Source: Achatina immaculata
Lineage: Eukaryota > Mollusca > Gastropoda > Stylommatophora > Achatinidae
Assembly: GCA_009760885.1 (NCBI GenBank)
Contig: CM019707.1
Location: 36,568,234 to 36,632,233, forward strand
Direction of reading: 5' to 3'
Length of the DNA: 64,000 nucleotides
Shown one piece after another: positions 42,415-54,699 of the stretch (the stretch's first letter is position 1; each line of letters starts with the position of its first letter). The position numbers and the translations under genes are program-made. The notes under the pieces were generated by a model, which was given only the letters and a program-made list of their open reading frames with translations, did no database searches and was not told the origin of the DNA.

Positions 42415-42765
42415 GAAATGCAACAACGATCCAGATACAATACACCAACTACAAAGACATCAGACAGGACACTGCAGACTACTGAGCCAGCTGCATCGAC
42501 TCAAAATGTCTCATACAGACGAGTGTCCGTGTGGCAGTGGAGTCCTACTCCAGAAAATATCCTACAAGAGTGCCCAAACCATGCAGACCTGAGGCGTGAG
42601 ACATGGCCAGAGGACACAAGCTTGGGGCAAACAGCTTTGGGGCTCCTATCAGGATATGGAGAGGTCTGCGGGCTTTGCCATGTGGACAGGGATTAGGATC
42701 TGATGTGACCAACAACCTCGAGCGCAGAAGAAGAAGAAGAACATCCTGTCTCCTAAATGTGAGAA
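42415..42765 (+). mobile_element. Jockey-type LINE 3' end, copy 2
   Basis: Frames give a C-x-C-G-S-G zinc-finger-like block (ECPCGSG across a shift, about 42520-42540), ENILQECPNHADLRRETWPE and GYGEVCGLCHVD, with a (GAA)n run at 42725-42740. The Cys-rich CPCG...H-LQ-CP segment is the usual end of jockey-like ORF2 proteins. At least two frameshifts. Confidence 0.78.
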
Positions 42766-43489
42766 CAATCAGAGATCGCCCTCAGCAAAGTCTTCATCTT
42801 TTGCCCTGCCCACACTTCCTAAGTCCACCTTTTTTCCCCGGGAAAAGACTAGGTCTTTTTTACCAGTAATTTTCCCCAAGAGCCGGATCACCGACAAAAT
42901 GACGCCAGAAACCGCAGCTTCATAGCAGGACATTGTGTGGACAATTTTGGTTTCACTTCGAGCACCCCGTGTGGGCGTTTCCCGGAAGTACTGAATGACG
43001 GAGATTACAGGATATATCTGCTTCTTTGATTTCTTTTACAGAGTAAAATGAGGATAATTTTCGGGGTTTTTTTTTCTTTTAGTAAAATGAGGATAATTTG
43101 TTGTTTTCGAGACTTCCATCGTTTGTTTTTTTTTTCATATTTTTTTCTTCGGTTTCTTTCTTTCTTTCTTTGATTAATGAACATGGAATTGGACAACGGA
43201 AGCTTCATAACAGTACTTTTAAAATACTTTAGTCAACATCAGAATAAGAGAAAGAAAGAGAGAGAGAGTGAGAGAGAGAGAGAGCAGAGAGAGAAATGGA
43301 AAGAAAGAAAGAGGAAAAAATTAGAAATGAAAGAGAAAGAGTATGCATTTTCTAAATAGTGTACAGTTTGTTCCAGAACATGGACAACCCTGGAGCCACA
43401 AAAATAGAATATAAACAAAGAAACAAACACTCAAACAAATGGAAAACACAATTCCAAGTCTAGTATCAATACCGTCAGGCAATTTTCAT
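42766..43489. other. Unannotated spacer with GA-rich segment
   Basis: AGTAAAATGAGGATAATTT occurs twice (43043, 43079); (GA)n at 43250-43290. No gene. Confidence 0.55.
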
Positions 43490-44222
43490 TTTAAAAAATG
43501 GCGATTAGCTTAAGTGCACTAATAGACGGTGTGACCAAGAAAATTATATAGACTGATTTTCCCCTAAAACTGGCTCAGCTACTGATAGTTTCGTGGTCGA
43601 ACGATTCCCGTTTCAGTCTTGAAATTATGCATGCTAATTCATAATCCTGCGTTACCGGAGAAAGGTGGAATCTGCTGCCACGGCTGTTTAGATTCTCTGC
43701 CCTGTCTAGTCTCCGTGCGTCTCGACCAAAGAAGCAGCGCGAGTGTTTAGACTGCGGTAATGAGTGATATCGTGAAAGAGCATAGCTCGTTACGGGGTTA
43801 TGACAGAGCCTGATTATTTCATGACATGATTTTTCTAATGTTCGTTATTATGTTAGTTACTGCAATGCTGGGTAATGACCGAGGAAATGTCGAGGGGTGG
43901 GGGGGGGGTGAATTAATTTCCCAGGTGAGCGCTGTGAGGGGTGAATTAATTTCCCAGGTGAGCGCTGTGAAGAAGCGAGATAGGAAGAGACGAGTGAGGA
44001 GGTTAAATGATGGGCGGACGAATGTTTCATTAGTTAATGAGCTTTAGAGGATCAGTACCTTCTTAAGTTGCTCGGCTTTAAGATAACAGAAACAGCTTTC
44101 ATCTTCTTCTTTTTTAAAAAAATCTTTCCTGAAATTTGCTAGTGCTTATTTATGTTACATATGATCATTGGAAATGTTACAGAAGCTTAAACTATTATTA
44201 TTATGGTTTTTGTTAATGTTCA

Positions 44223-44223
44223 C

Positions 44224-44255
<32 letters not shown>

Positions 44256-44335
44256 CCATCAGCATCAGCATCATCATCGTCATCATCGTCATCATCATCA
44301 TCATCATCCTCGTCATCATCATCATCATCATGCAG
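44223..44335 (+). repeat. (CAT)n microsatellite
   Basis: About 35 CAT-type units with CGT/CAG variants. It sits at the (GAT)n tail position of the arm's LINE relic, much longer than in arm 1. Confidence 0.95.
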
Positions 44336-44509
44336 GAAACTCTCTACAGTAGAGAGCGGAACAACAATACAACTCCTTCAGATCATCAGAGGGAGTCCCC
44401 CCCCTTCTGAGACAAGTGTTTCGGCGCTATTAAACTCCTGACACTCTCGGGGGGGGGGGGGGTCGAGGAGTTGGGCCCCTCTGGGTCATGACTCCCAGAG
44501 GGCTTGTGA

Positions 44510-44905
44510 GTTGTTGTCACAACATCATGTGCCACGATGAATAGCGTGGGCGGTCATACTCCACCACAGATCTAGGTCCTTGACATTTCTGAGTAGCTCT
44601 GTTGCTGATGTCCTTCCATGCCACAATGTCAGGACTTCTAACATCTGTTCCCTCGGTCTTCCTCTGCCTCTCCTACCTTCACGTTTCCCCATTGTTATGA
44701 TGTTTCCCAGTTTCTATCTTCTCGTCACATGCTCCAAGAACGTTAGTTGCCTTTTCCTTATTTTTGTTATTATACAACTTTCCTCGTTAGCTTGTCTCAA
44801 ACACTGTTCATTAGTTATCTTGGCTGTCCATGGCATCCTCAACATTCTTCTCAGCAACAACATCGCTGCTGCCTCCAATGATTTACTCATTTCATTGTTC
44901 ATTCA
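44510..44905 (-). mobile_element. LINE 3'-end relic, arm 2
   Basis: Minus strand LLRRMLRMPWTAKITNEQCL, ESCIITKIRKRQLTFLEHVT and a HAIHRGT-like end; partner of 37421-37800. Confidence 0.8.
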
Positions 44906-45100
44906 TTCATTCATTCATTCATTTGTATGTCCCCTGCAGAACTTCGCTTCCCCAAAGCTATCTTGAGGGCCTCTCAGTTGTAAGCAAGATGTCCTGCTGC
45001 TGATCCATCCATTCCTAAGTCCTCAACAATGTCATGGTGCCATTTTCTCCTTGGTATTCCTCTTTTTCATTTGCCCATTATGTACCCTTCCAAAACTGTT
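44906..45100 (-). mobile_element. LINE-E copy 5, arm 2
   Basis: Reverse complement matches 37205-37360: EDLGMDGSAAGHLAYN-like and the KLRKRSSAGDIQ-like end, with the (GAAT)n tail at 44900-44925. Confidence 0.8.
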
Positions 45101-45434
45101 ATATTATTGTTATTTTTGTCAAATAAGAGTCAGCATATGAAGTCATTCTAAAGTCAGATAATCCAAGGACTGCGGTTTTTATCAAATGCCCTATGCACTT
45201 ATATGGACCTTTACAAACTGTAGATCAAGAAGTAAGTTCTAATAGTGAGAAGTTCCAATCATTTCCAAGGCTTAGAAACATATTTGTAGATTCCGATGAA
45301 ATAAGTTGTCACTCATTCCGTTGCACAACACTAAGTCAACCAAAACTGTTTCAAGTTTTTTTAAAAATAACAATATAGTAATTCCATTAATTCAAAACTT
45401 GTGAAACTGTTTTTTTTTTCTCAATAGCTTCTCT

Positions 45435-45780
45435 CTCTCTGAACCTTAAGTGCCCAGGGCACATGGGGCTTCCGCAAGGGTTTTCCACAAATGCCTGTCC
45501 TTCGCCTTTTTTTCTGCTCTTGCCCAGGTCAGCCCTCTATTGCTCAACATCCTTTCTGTTGTTCTTCTCCATGTCTCTTTTGGTCTACCATTACTTCTGT
45601 TCCCCTGTGGTGTCCATCTTAGTGCTATTTTTGGTAGTGAGTTGTCAGTCATTCGGAGCACATGTCCCAACCATCGCCAGCGTCTTTCCTCAATAACTGT
45701 TGTCAGTGGCTTCATCTGCATTTCTGCCAATAAGATGTTATTTCTTATGGTGTTTGGCCACAATATTTTTCTAATTCTCA
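45435..45780 (-). mobile_element. LINE-B copy 5, arm 2 only
   Basis: Minus-strand open frame of 111 codons: MRIRKILWPNTIRNNILLAE, RRWRWLGHVLRM, LRWTPQGNRSNGRPKETWRR, RAEKKAKDRHLWKTLAEAP, then CTTAAGGTTCAGAGAGAGAG. Absent from arm 1, so it either inserted after the duplication or was deleted from arm 1. Confidence 0.9.
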
Positions 45781-47135
45781 ATAGCTTCTAAGCGCCTTAA
45801 AATTTAGAAAAGATAAATTCAGTTTTGAGTTTGTAAACAAAATTCTTCTTCCGTCGATTTTGAGGAGTTACCTCTTTTTATTTTAAGTGTCGCATGTAGT
45901 TGAAGATATAAATAAGTGCTTTGTTATATACATAAAAAATATTTTGGTAGGTGAAATTGTTTGTTAATTTCGAATTCTTAACATCAGTTGTCAGTAATTT
46001 ATGGTTTTCTGATAACAGGTTTTAACCTGAATGATATTAGATATCCTCTGTTACTGCGGTGGAGGCTGTTTTTCTGTGAACCCAAAATTCTGACTTGTTT
46101 CCTTGATGAAGACAAAAACCGGCCATGGCCGTCATCCTGTGTTGACATGTCATCAAACTGTCCAGTGACCTGAGAAACTTTGGGGACGAGAATTAATCCG
46201 GAGCTAACAGACTGTGAAAGTAGCCAGCTGGCCTGGTAGGTGAGGGGCGTTCAGACACCCGCCCCGCCCCCCGGGGGGTGAGGGTGACTAGATGTGATGT
46301 TATGTATGGGTCATGGAAGGCACCATCGCCAGAGTTGGCCAGTCAAGACACTTTGAGAATTAAATGGTTTTCTTGGATACATTTCTAACTGAATTCAAGT
46401 AAGTCATTGCCGACCTGTCCTTATCCAGTTCTGTAGCCGTTTGTCTAGATCCTCACTGTGGGCAGGCCAAAGATCTCGACATGAAACTAGCAATATTGTT
46501 TCTTATCATCGACCACGGCTTTCATAGGAAATTACTTTTTTTTAATAAACAATATTAGCCATCAAAATAACGCCACAGTTATTCATTCAAGACAAAAAGA
46601 AATAAGAGTATGAAGAAATGTTAAGGGAAGAAAAGAAAGTAGAGGAAAGAAAAAAATGGAAAAAAAAATTAGAAGTAAGAGAAAACCGCAGACATGAAAG
46701 AAAGGAAAATAAAAGAAGGAAATGAAAAAAGGAAGAAAGAAAGGACGCAGTGATAGAATGAAATGACAGAGAAAGAAAGAAAGAAAGAAAGAAAACAATA
46801 AAACTAGTTACACAGACAGAAGAGATATAAGAAAAAAAAATGACCCAAAAAAAAACTACAATACACGAGACTGAAAATTCAACTAGTTGCAAATGTATTG
46901 AACTTCTTGAGTGAATGCGTGAAATAACAAGCCAGTCCCATGGCTCTAGATCTTTCCTTTCTTGGTCAAACTGATAACATTTCAATACCCCGTCATAACT
47001 AACCTCAGACTCGCTCAATATTTTGAATCAATGCGTCAGTTCTCGTACCAAAGTCCAAATATCAAAAGAAAATCATCGTTCCTTATTTTATTCTGGCATT
47101 GTGCTGGGATACATTTCGTTATTTGTTTTACTTTG

Positions 47136-47178
47136 AAACAATTATTTGGCTTCCAGTCATTTATTTGTTTCGTTTATG
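47136..47178. repeat. 43-bp dispersed repeat, copy 2
   Basis: Identical over 43 bases to 25876-25918. Lies just outside arm 2 of the inverted duplication. Confidence 0.9.
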
Positions 47179-47530
47179 GGCATTGTATCTTTTGCACGAT
47201 ATCCCCTGAAGTCACGTGTGCGAGAATGACTAATCATTTCCTTCTCCGGCTGTATGGACGTAACACCACGTGACAAAGTTCTACCACTTTTTGTCTGATG
47301 GAAGATGTCTGCTGGCTCACGTGTGTGTGTGTGCGTGCGTGCGCGCGTGTGCGTGAGTGTGTGTGTGTCTGAATTGCACAACTCTCTGTCCTCGTCGATT
47401 CTAGGTTCAGATGTGCTTTCTTTTCGCTGAGGGAGTATGTCAGTCTTCCCTGTTTCGCTAGGAGCTGACCAGATAGTGAAGATGATTGACGAAGAGAGCG
47501 AAGTCACACTCATGACAGACGATGCGACTC
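47179..47530. other. Unannotated stretch with a GT/GC run
   Basis: 47320-47369 is an alternating purine-pyrimidine run (GT, GCGT, GCGC). The minus-strand open frame at 47157-47513 is not recognised. Confidence 0.55.
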
Positions 47531-47539
47531 CCTGTTACA

Positions 47540-48725
47540 GGATGTCCAGGCTGGACATCTCATAGTTGATTACACTTAGTTCTTAGGCATCTCACAGGTG
47601 AATCACACTTAGTGGTTGGACATCTCACAGTTGACTATACTTAATGATTGAACGTCTCACAGCTGACTATACTTAATGATTGAACATCTCACAGCTGACT
47701 ATACTTAATGATTGAACATCTCACAGTTAACTATACTTAATGATTGAACATCTCACAGTTAACTATACTTAATGAATGTACATCTCACAGTTGACTATAC
47801 TTAATGAATGTACATCTCACAGTTTACTATACTTAATGAATGGACAATTCACAGTTGACAATACTTAATGAATGGAGATCTCAAACTTGATTATACATAA
47901 TGAATGGAGATCTCAAACTTGATTATACTTAATGAATGGAGATCTCACAGTTGACTATACTTAATGAATGGACATCTCACAGTTGACTATACTTAATAGT
48001 TGGACATCTCACAGTTGACTACACTTAACAGTTGGACATCTCACAGCTGACTACACTTAATAGTTGGACATTCTCACAGTTGACTACACTTAATGGTTGG
48101 ACATCTCACAGCTGACTACACTTAATATTTGGACATCTCACAGTTGACTACACTTAACAGTTGGACATCTCACACTTGATTACATTTAATAATTGGACAT
48201 CTCACAGTTGACTACACTTAATATTTGGACATCTCACAGATGATTACACTTAATAGTTGGACATTTCACCGTTGATTACACTTAGTGCGTGGACATTTCA
48301 CAGTTGATTACACTTAATAATTGGACATTTCACAGTTTACTACACTTAATAATTGGACATTTCACTGTTGATTACACTTAAGAGTTGGACATTTCACAGC
48401 TGATTACACTTAATAGTTGGACATTTCACAGTTGATTACACTACACTTAATAGTTGGACATTTCACAGTTGATTACACTTAATAATTGGACATTTCACGG
48501 TTGACTAAACTTAAAAGGTGGACATTTCACAGTTGATTACATTTAATAGTTGGACATCTCACAGTTGACTACACTTAATAGTTGGACATCTCATAACTAA
48601 ACTACACTTAATAGTTCAACATCTCATAGTTGATCACACTTAACTGTTGGATATCTCACAGTTGATTATGCTTAGTTGTTCAACATCTCATAGTTGACTA
48701 CACTTAATGGATGGGCATCTCATAG
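47540..48725 (+). repeat. 32-bp minisatellite, about 37 copies
   Basis: The unit is GTTGGACATCTCACAGTTGA followed by CTACACTTAATA. Variants ATGGACATC, TTTCACAG and GATTACACT mark sub-blocks. Stops are frequent, so no long frames. Confidence 0.97.
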
Positions 48726-49257
48726 ATGAACTAAACATAGTTTAACAACTGGCGACTGTCAAAGTCACACTGGAACAGGATGGTGATGAAAGTTCTTGAT
48801 GATAGATGAAATGTTGATTCATACTTCTCGAACTGCTGATGGTAGTTTAGGGGACACAAACAGCACAAGCCACGGCAGCCAGTTCCAGCATAACGTAACG
48901 AGAAGACTAGGGACACGTTGGTCTCATACTTGTCCACCCACTCCACGACGTGACAAACATACAGGAGTTCTCTCATACGTCGTTGAGCATAGACCGTCTG
49001 ATCTCTCTATATATCAATAAACACACCCCCCCCCCTTTTCCACACACACACAAGGAAGAAAAGAATGAAAGTTCTCCAACAATTCTCCTGCTTTGATAAA
49101 CGCTCACAACACGTGATCTTGCTGTAAGCTCTGTTTGGTAACTCAGGGGAAACTACCCCAAAATTCAATTATAACAAATTTTAAACAAAAACAAAAAAAC
49201 TCCATTAATTGTAACTCATAATGCAGTGGAACGAATTCCGCTCCCAAACCCACAGTC
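48726..49257. other. Unannotated stretch
   Basis: C-run at 49025-49036. Open frames at 48731-48976 and 48796-49020 have no recognised domain. Confidence 0.5.
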
Positions 49258-49637
49258 TGTTACAGATTCTCAGAATCAGGGCATAGAACACTGAGACATT
49301 ATTTCTTACAGATTCTCAGAATCAGGACATAGAAACTGAGACATTATTTTTTACAGATTCTCAAAATCAGGCCATAGAACATTGAGACATTATTTCTTAC
49401 AGATTCTCAGAATCAGGGCATAGAACATTGAGACATTATTTTTTTTACAGATTCTCAGAATCAGGCCATAGAACATTGAGACATTATTTTTTACAGATTC
49501 TCAGAATCAGGCCATAGAACATTGAGACATTATTTCTTACAGATTCTCAGAATCAGGGCATAGAACACTGAGACATTATTTCTTGCAGATTCTCAGAATC
49601 AGGGCATAGAACATTGAGACATTATTTCTTACATTGA
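49258..49637 (+). repeat. 46-bp minisatellite, about 8 copies
   Basis: The unit is TACAGATTCTCAGAATCAGG, GCATAGAACATTGAGACATT, ATTTCT. Starts at 49261 and 49307. GATTCTCAGAATC is a 13-base palindrome-like core within each unit. Confidence 0.95.
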
Positions 49638-49912
49638 GACGTGCATCATCTGCTGGCATATCCTGCAAGTCTGTTAGATTTCTCTCACATAAGGGACTTG
49701 ACCTTTCTTCCAAGCTGACTGTCAGAGTAAATTTTAAAAAGGTGTGTGGGGGGGGGAGGGTGGAGGGGAAGGCGTGTAACATGAGGAAAATTCTTCTCGT
49801 CCAAGTTCTCGCCCAGGGTATGTAGTTATAGTAATAATCTGCCTGATTTGAAAACCTCTTTCTAAATTTAAAATGTTTTAGGTTACCGTGTCCCGGGGGT
49901 GACCTTAGAACA
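49638..49912. other. Unannotated spacer
   Basis: Short G-rich run at 49746-49765. Nothing else recognised. Confidence 0.5.
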
Positions 49913-49970
49913 GGCGGTGGATGCTGGAGTGGCAGAAGACAGGCGGTGGATGCTGGAGTGGCAGAAGACA
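49913..49970 (+). repeat. 29-bp repeat, 2 copies
   Basis: AGGCGGTGGATGCTGGAGTG plus GCAGAAGAC, twice and identical. Confidence 0.95.
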
Positions 49971-50062
49971 TACAGGTTAGTTTAGGACATTCAGAGAAAT
50001 CCCAACGAACCGAACCATTTTTGTTTCCTCCGACATTGTTCGGTGCATTAGTCCCTTCAGAC

Positions 50063-50170
50063 CAGTGGTTCTCAAGCTGGGCTAAGGAACTTTTTTTTTT
50101 GGGGGGGGGGTCTTTGGAAGTATTTTTGAGAATCCTTGAACCAGCAAAATGGATTGGTTCGGTTACAGAT
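50063..50170 (+). mobile_element. hAT-like end fragment
   Basis: CAGTGGTTCTCAAGCTGGGC at 50063 has the hAT end motif, followed by T- and G-runs. No matching partner end was found. Confidence 0.4.
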
Positions 50171-50234
50171 AAAAAATAATATCCTCGGGAGAGTTCAATT
50201 TTTTTGCTTTAGTTTTATTGAGGGGTCCACAAAT

Positions 50235-50318
50235 CTGGATATATCAAAGATCGCAAGAAATAGAGACGGGCGATGGCCAATGCCTGCTGTGGTGGCACAT
50301 GATGATGATGATGATGAG
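50235..50318 (+). mobile_element. LINE 3' tip with (GAT)n
   Basis: SKIARNRDGRWPMPAVVAH then (GAT)n resembles the end of the relics at 37421 and 44510. Very short. Confidence 0.45.
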
Positions 50319-50366
50319 TTTTTTTTTCTTTTTGTAGAAGACACAAAGTATCCACTTCATACAGCT

Positions 50367-50582
50367 CAGCGGTTCTCAAGTGTTTTCGGCCTGTCCCTCG
50401 CTCCTTTTCTCTGCCAGGCCACACCCCTTGCGCCCCTTTAAAAACTTTTTCTCTCTCGCTCAGTTCGTTTTAATGCCGCCCCTCACGCCCTCCGATTCCC
50501 TCCCCGTCATCCCTCTTCTACATCCTCTATTTGTCCCAACTCCGCTATCCAGAGGTCGTACTGCCCAATGTTGGAATCACTG
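50367..50582. mobile_element. Possible hAT-type MITE
   Basis: Left end CAGCGGTTCTCAAGTG and right end (reverse) CAGTGATTCCAACATTGGGC. The flanking 8-mers do not match, so the call is weak. Confidence 0.35.
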
Positions 50583-51179
50583 ATGTGTCCCTTATTCTGT
50601 TAGTTTTTCTAACATTTAATAACAAGCGGGGAAAAAAAAATCAAACAAAGTTATAATTTGTTACGGTTTTTTTTGGCAATAATAAACATAAAAATAACAT
50701 ATTTCTCTCGTCACAGAACTTCTTATCCGGCTCCGTGACTAAGGTGTCCATTCTCCTTTCCTCTGTCACGCCAAAACTCAATAAAACCTACCAGCTCAAT
50801 TTACTTCGCCTGAATGGGCGTATCTGGATCCCACAGATCTTTGTGCTGGCCCGGATCCCAACGATAAATGTCCCCCCCCCCCCCCATGTTTTTTTGAATT
50901 GACTGAATAGGATCATTTATAGCTTGGCTTCACTAATGGAGACTTGAGAGTTCTTTCTTGAGTTTCCTTAAATTTCGAAATTTCATCCCGTTGAATGTTT
51001 TATTACGTGTGAAAAATAAGAATGAATGTTAACGCTGGCAATGTTAACGTTACTGAAGTACACTTTACAGTGCTAATATTCCTAAGGCTGGGTTTGAGTT
51101 TGTACCATATGGGTTAATTACTGTGCCAAAGGGGTTAACATTAAATGAATATAAAAATGAGAAATTGACGTCATTCATT
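50583..51179. other. Unannotated stretch
   Basis: C-run at 50873-50885. No gene or repeat recognised. Confidence 0.55.
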
Positions 51180-51845
51180 CATTCAGTTTTCCGAGCCATT
51201 GTGGCTTACTGCTGGCAGGCAAGACTTTGTCTCCATTCCTCTCTGTTCTTAGTCTTCTCCTGACAGTTGTCTCCGTTCCTCTCTGTTCTTAGTCTTCTCC
51301 TGACAGTTGTCTCCATTCCTCTCTGTTCTTAGTCTTCTCCTGCCAGTTGTCTCCGCTCCTCTCTGTTCTTAGTCTTCTCCTGACAGTTGTCTCTATTCCT
51401 CTCTGTTCTTAGTCTTCTCCTGACAGTTGTCTCCGTTCCTCTCTGTTCTTAGTCTTCTCCTGACAGTTGTCTCCGTTCCTTTCTGTTCTTAGTCTTCTCC
51501 TACCAGCTGTCTCCATTCCTCTCTGTTCTTAGTCTTCTCCTACCAGTTGTCTCCGTTCCTCTCTGTTCTTAGTCTTCTCCTGCCAGTTGTCTTCATTCCT
51601 CTCTGTTCTTAGTCTTCTCCTGACAGTTGTCTTCATTCCTCTCTGTTCTTAGTCTTCTCCTGCCAGTTGTCTTCGCTAATCTCTGTTCTTTGTCTTCTCC
51701 TCACAGTTGTCTCCATTCCTCTCTGTTCTTTGTCTTCTCCTAACAGTTGTCTCCATTCCTCTTTGTTCTTTGTCTTCTCCTAACAGTTGTCCACGCCCGG
51801 GGCTCGTAGGTCTTCTGTCAGGCTGTCATACCACCGTTGTCTTGG
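51180..51845 (-). mobile_element. LINE C-terminal relic containing a 40-bp array
   Basis: Minus strand begins RPRQRWYDSLTEDLRAPGVD at about 51838, enters the tandem array (EKTKNREEWR region) and leaves it as EEWRQSLACQQ, stop, ATMARKTE, then a (GAAT)n tail at 51174-51186. It is one LINE tail whose middle has been amplified. Confidence 0.8.
51228..51790 (+). repeat. 40-bp minisatellite, 14 copies
   Basis: The unit is CTCCATTCCTCTCTGTTCTT followed by AGTCTTCTCCTGACAGTTGT, with few substitutions. 40 is not a multiple of 3, so the LINE frame is destroyed. Confidence 0.97.
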
Positions 51846-54460
51846 TCTGTCTCATCCAGAAAATATTATAGAATGTAAAGTCCCTCACACATCACTGAGT
51901 GATCACTATCTGGTCTGTTGCACATGGACGTGACATGGCCTGAAAATTCCCCAGAATAAACATACAAGTATTAAATTTAGACGTTTTAGCAAATTCAGCT
52001 TAGAATCATTTCTGAAAGAGTTGCAAGCAGCACTTCTAGATCACGTGTACCAACTAACTGACCCTGGTAAGGCCCTGAAATACTGGATTAAAAACCTTCA
52101 GGGATATATTTGACAAACATAATCCTATTAAAGAGGTGAGAGTTAAACATCAAGTGAAGTCCCCCCGGATAACATCTGAGATATTGCAAGTCATGAGGGA
52201 AAGGGATCAGGCCCACAAAAATAAGGAATTCACTAGCTACCCATTACTTAGAAATAGAGTTCAGTATTTAATTAGGCATGAAAAAAGAAATTACTTTAGG
52301 AACCTAGTTAAGAATAAATCAGACAATAAGTCTGTCTGGAAAGCAGTTAACATTCTAGCAAACAAGAGAAAACAATCTGACTTGCAGAGTTATAATCATG
52401 TGCCCGCTTGTGAAGAGTTCAGCAATCACTTCAGAGAAGAAGTCAATATCTTAAAATCTTCACTTCCAACCTCTACTTTTGACTTAAATGAATTAAATAC
52501 ATGTATAGGTAGCAAATGTCCAAATCTAAAGCAACCCAGTATTCTTTTCATGTCAGTTAGTGAAGTCTATATTTATCTTTCATCTTTAAAGAACAACAAC
52601 ACAGCAGGACTTGATGAAATCACCAACAAGATATTATGTTACTCTGCACCAGTAATTACAGATACATTAAAATACATTTACAATCAGTGCACTGTACACT
52701 GTCATTTTCTTTAAGTTTTAAAATTGCAAAAAAAACATATCCCCTTTTAAAATCTGGTTCGGAAAAAAATCCCTCAGGCTATAGGCCAATTTCCATTCTA
52801 TCGACTTTGTCAAAACCCATAGAAAAACACATACAAACAAAAAACAACCTTACAACACATGCAGGAAAATGATTTGATTGTTGACTGTCAGTCAGGTTTT
52901 AGGCCGAAACATTCCTGCCACACAGCTCTCACAAAAATGACAGAATGTTGGTTATCTAATGAATATAAACGATGATAAATTATGTGATGCTGTCCTTGTT
53001 GACTTTAAAAAACCATTTGACATGATTGATCATGAAATCCTAGTTAGAAAGCTTGAGACTTATAGATTACACCGTGACTTGACAAAATTTATTACATCTT
53101 TTCTTTCCTACAGACAACAGGAAGTTTACCTCAAAAACTCTAAATCAAGTTCATCTGTGGTTGATAATGGTGTTCCACAGGGATCTATTATTGGTCCTCT
53201 CCTGTTTAACATCTACATCAATGATCTTCCACTTCATCTAAAAACTCATCTTGTGACCTCTTTGCTGATGACTGCACAGTTTACACCAGCGACAATGACT
53301 GTGTTAACCTTGAGTCAACTCTTCAAATTGAAATAAACAGTCTAATTAACTGGAGCAACAACAACAGAATGCTCATAAACACCAGCAAAACAAAGTCCAT
53401 GCTCATTACAACAAGACAGAAATTAACAAATTCACCAACAACAACACTACAGCTCCATGCTAGAACTTGACGGATAGAGAACATTAGTGAACATAAAACT
53501 CTAGGTCTCATGGTTGACCACCACCTCAGCTGGAATCATCATGTAGACAATCTAACCAAACCCATTGCACAAAAAATTTACGAATTTACTCATATTAAAC
53601 ATTTTCTTGACATAGACACCAGAAAAATATACTACATAACACAGATACAAACACATTTGGACTACTGTTCCACAGTCTGGGATAGTTGTTCCATTTCAAA
53701 CATGAAAAGACTTTACTCACTTCGAAAATGAGCAGTAAAGATTATAGATGACAAATATGCAGCACGTATTACAAATAAGGACAAACATCTTGATATTCTA
53801 TCCCTCAAGAAGAGACTTCCTTTCAACAAAGCCAAGTTAATTCATAAAATTTCATCTCACAATGCTCCACACTACCTGTGGTTGTTGTTCAAATCCAACC
53901 CAAAACACAGTCAACGCTTAAGCAATTGTATTCTCCCCAAACCAAGGCTTGATATATTTAAAAAAAAGCTTATCTTACTCAGCTGCCCACCTTTGGAATG
54001 CCCTACCAATTCATGTAAAACTTATAAGTAACATTCTTCTTATAACTTTAAACTTTCTCAACATCTGTTTGATATGGATTATATACCTCCCTAAGCATAG
54101 TTTAAAGTAGTTTGAAGTATGGCTTGATTGTTGTAATTTTTTTTATACTGCTTTTCTGTAAATTTGCTAGTTTTGAATGAATGTAAGAATATAAGTTTAT
54201 TTTATATTGATGCATAAATCAGAGTGTAGAGTGTATGGACATGAGATAAGTTTATTATTTATTTATGTAATCATTTAATGTGTCTTCATGATTATTATAC
54301 TCATTAACAAATGCTGAATGACTGTGACTGAGTGAAAGCTGTATGATGAAGGGCAGAATGTTAGACGGGCCTGCGTGCCCAATTCTTAACTCTTTGAAAA
54401 TAAAGTCTGTTCGTTCATTCGTTCATTCGTTCGTTCGTTCTGTCTGTCTGTCTGTCTGTC
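51846..54460 (+). mobile_element. LINE-C, 5'-truncated jockey/CR1-like element
   Basis: Most complete element in the window. It starts within the end of the endonuclease (SLSDHYLVC, near 51890), then a linker, RT, a post-RT region and a ~0.4-kb 3' UTR ending GACGGGCCTGCGTGCCCAAT...AAATAAAGTC, followed by (GTTC)n and (TGTC)n. The last 60-80 bases recur at 58241-58305. It abuts the LINE relic at 51180-51845 directly. Confidence 0.88.
52136..53731 (+). pseudogene. Reverse transcriptase of LINE-C (frameshifted)
   Basis: Frame 1 (52136-52714): SPRITSEILQVMRERDQAHK, YFRNLVKNKSDNKSVWKAVN, NNNTAGLDEITNKIL. Frame 2: SGYRPISILSTLSKPIEKHI. Then SQSGFRPKHSCHTAL; motif A AVLVDFKKPFDMIDHEIL (52992-53045, Pro where Ala is usual); motif B DNGVPQGSIIGPLLFNIYIN (53163-53222); motif C LFADDCTVYT (FADD 53261-53272) in another frame; KTLGLMVDHHLSWNHHVD; LDYCSTVWDSCS. 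Both catalytic Asp motifs are visible. Frameshifts occur near 52715, 52870, 52950 and 53255, with stops at 53468 and 53729, so it is dead. Confidence 0.88.
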
Positions 54461-54699
54461 AAATATGTTCCCCGAAGACATAACACAGCGAAAAAAAAAA
54501 GACAAACGTCCACGCAGATCCATGTTCAAAACTTAGACTGTCTCCACGCACTCAGCTCCCCCCCCCCCCCACCCCCACAATTCCCTCTCACGGGTTTTCC
54601 AGCCCCCGTGACCTTCTCGAAGGATCTCAGCACGAGAAAACCCATAATAATGCCCTTACTATCAAGCCAACAGTTTGTACACGAATACTGCTATACGGT
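54461..54699. other. Spacer with C-run
   Basis: C-run at 54558-54571. Nothing else recognised. Confidence 0.5.

Larger units (their letters stand above)
43490..47085 (-). repeat. Inverted duplication, arm 2
   Basis: Reverse complement of arm 1 (35110-38235) in the same block order. Arm-specific extra sequence: about 43725-44045 (with a 2-copy GGTGAATTAATTTCCCAGGT repeat), 44225-44500 ((CAT)n and a G-run) and 45100-45860 (with LINE-B copy 5). It lacks the C-rich array of arm 1. Confidence 0.9.
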
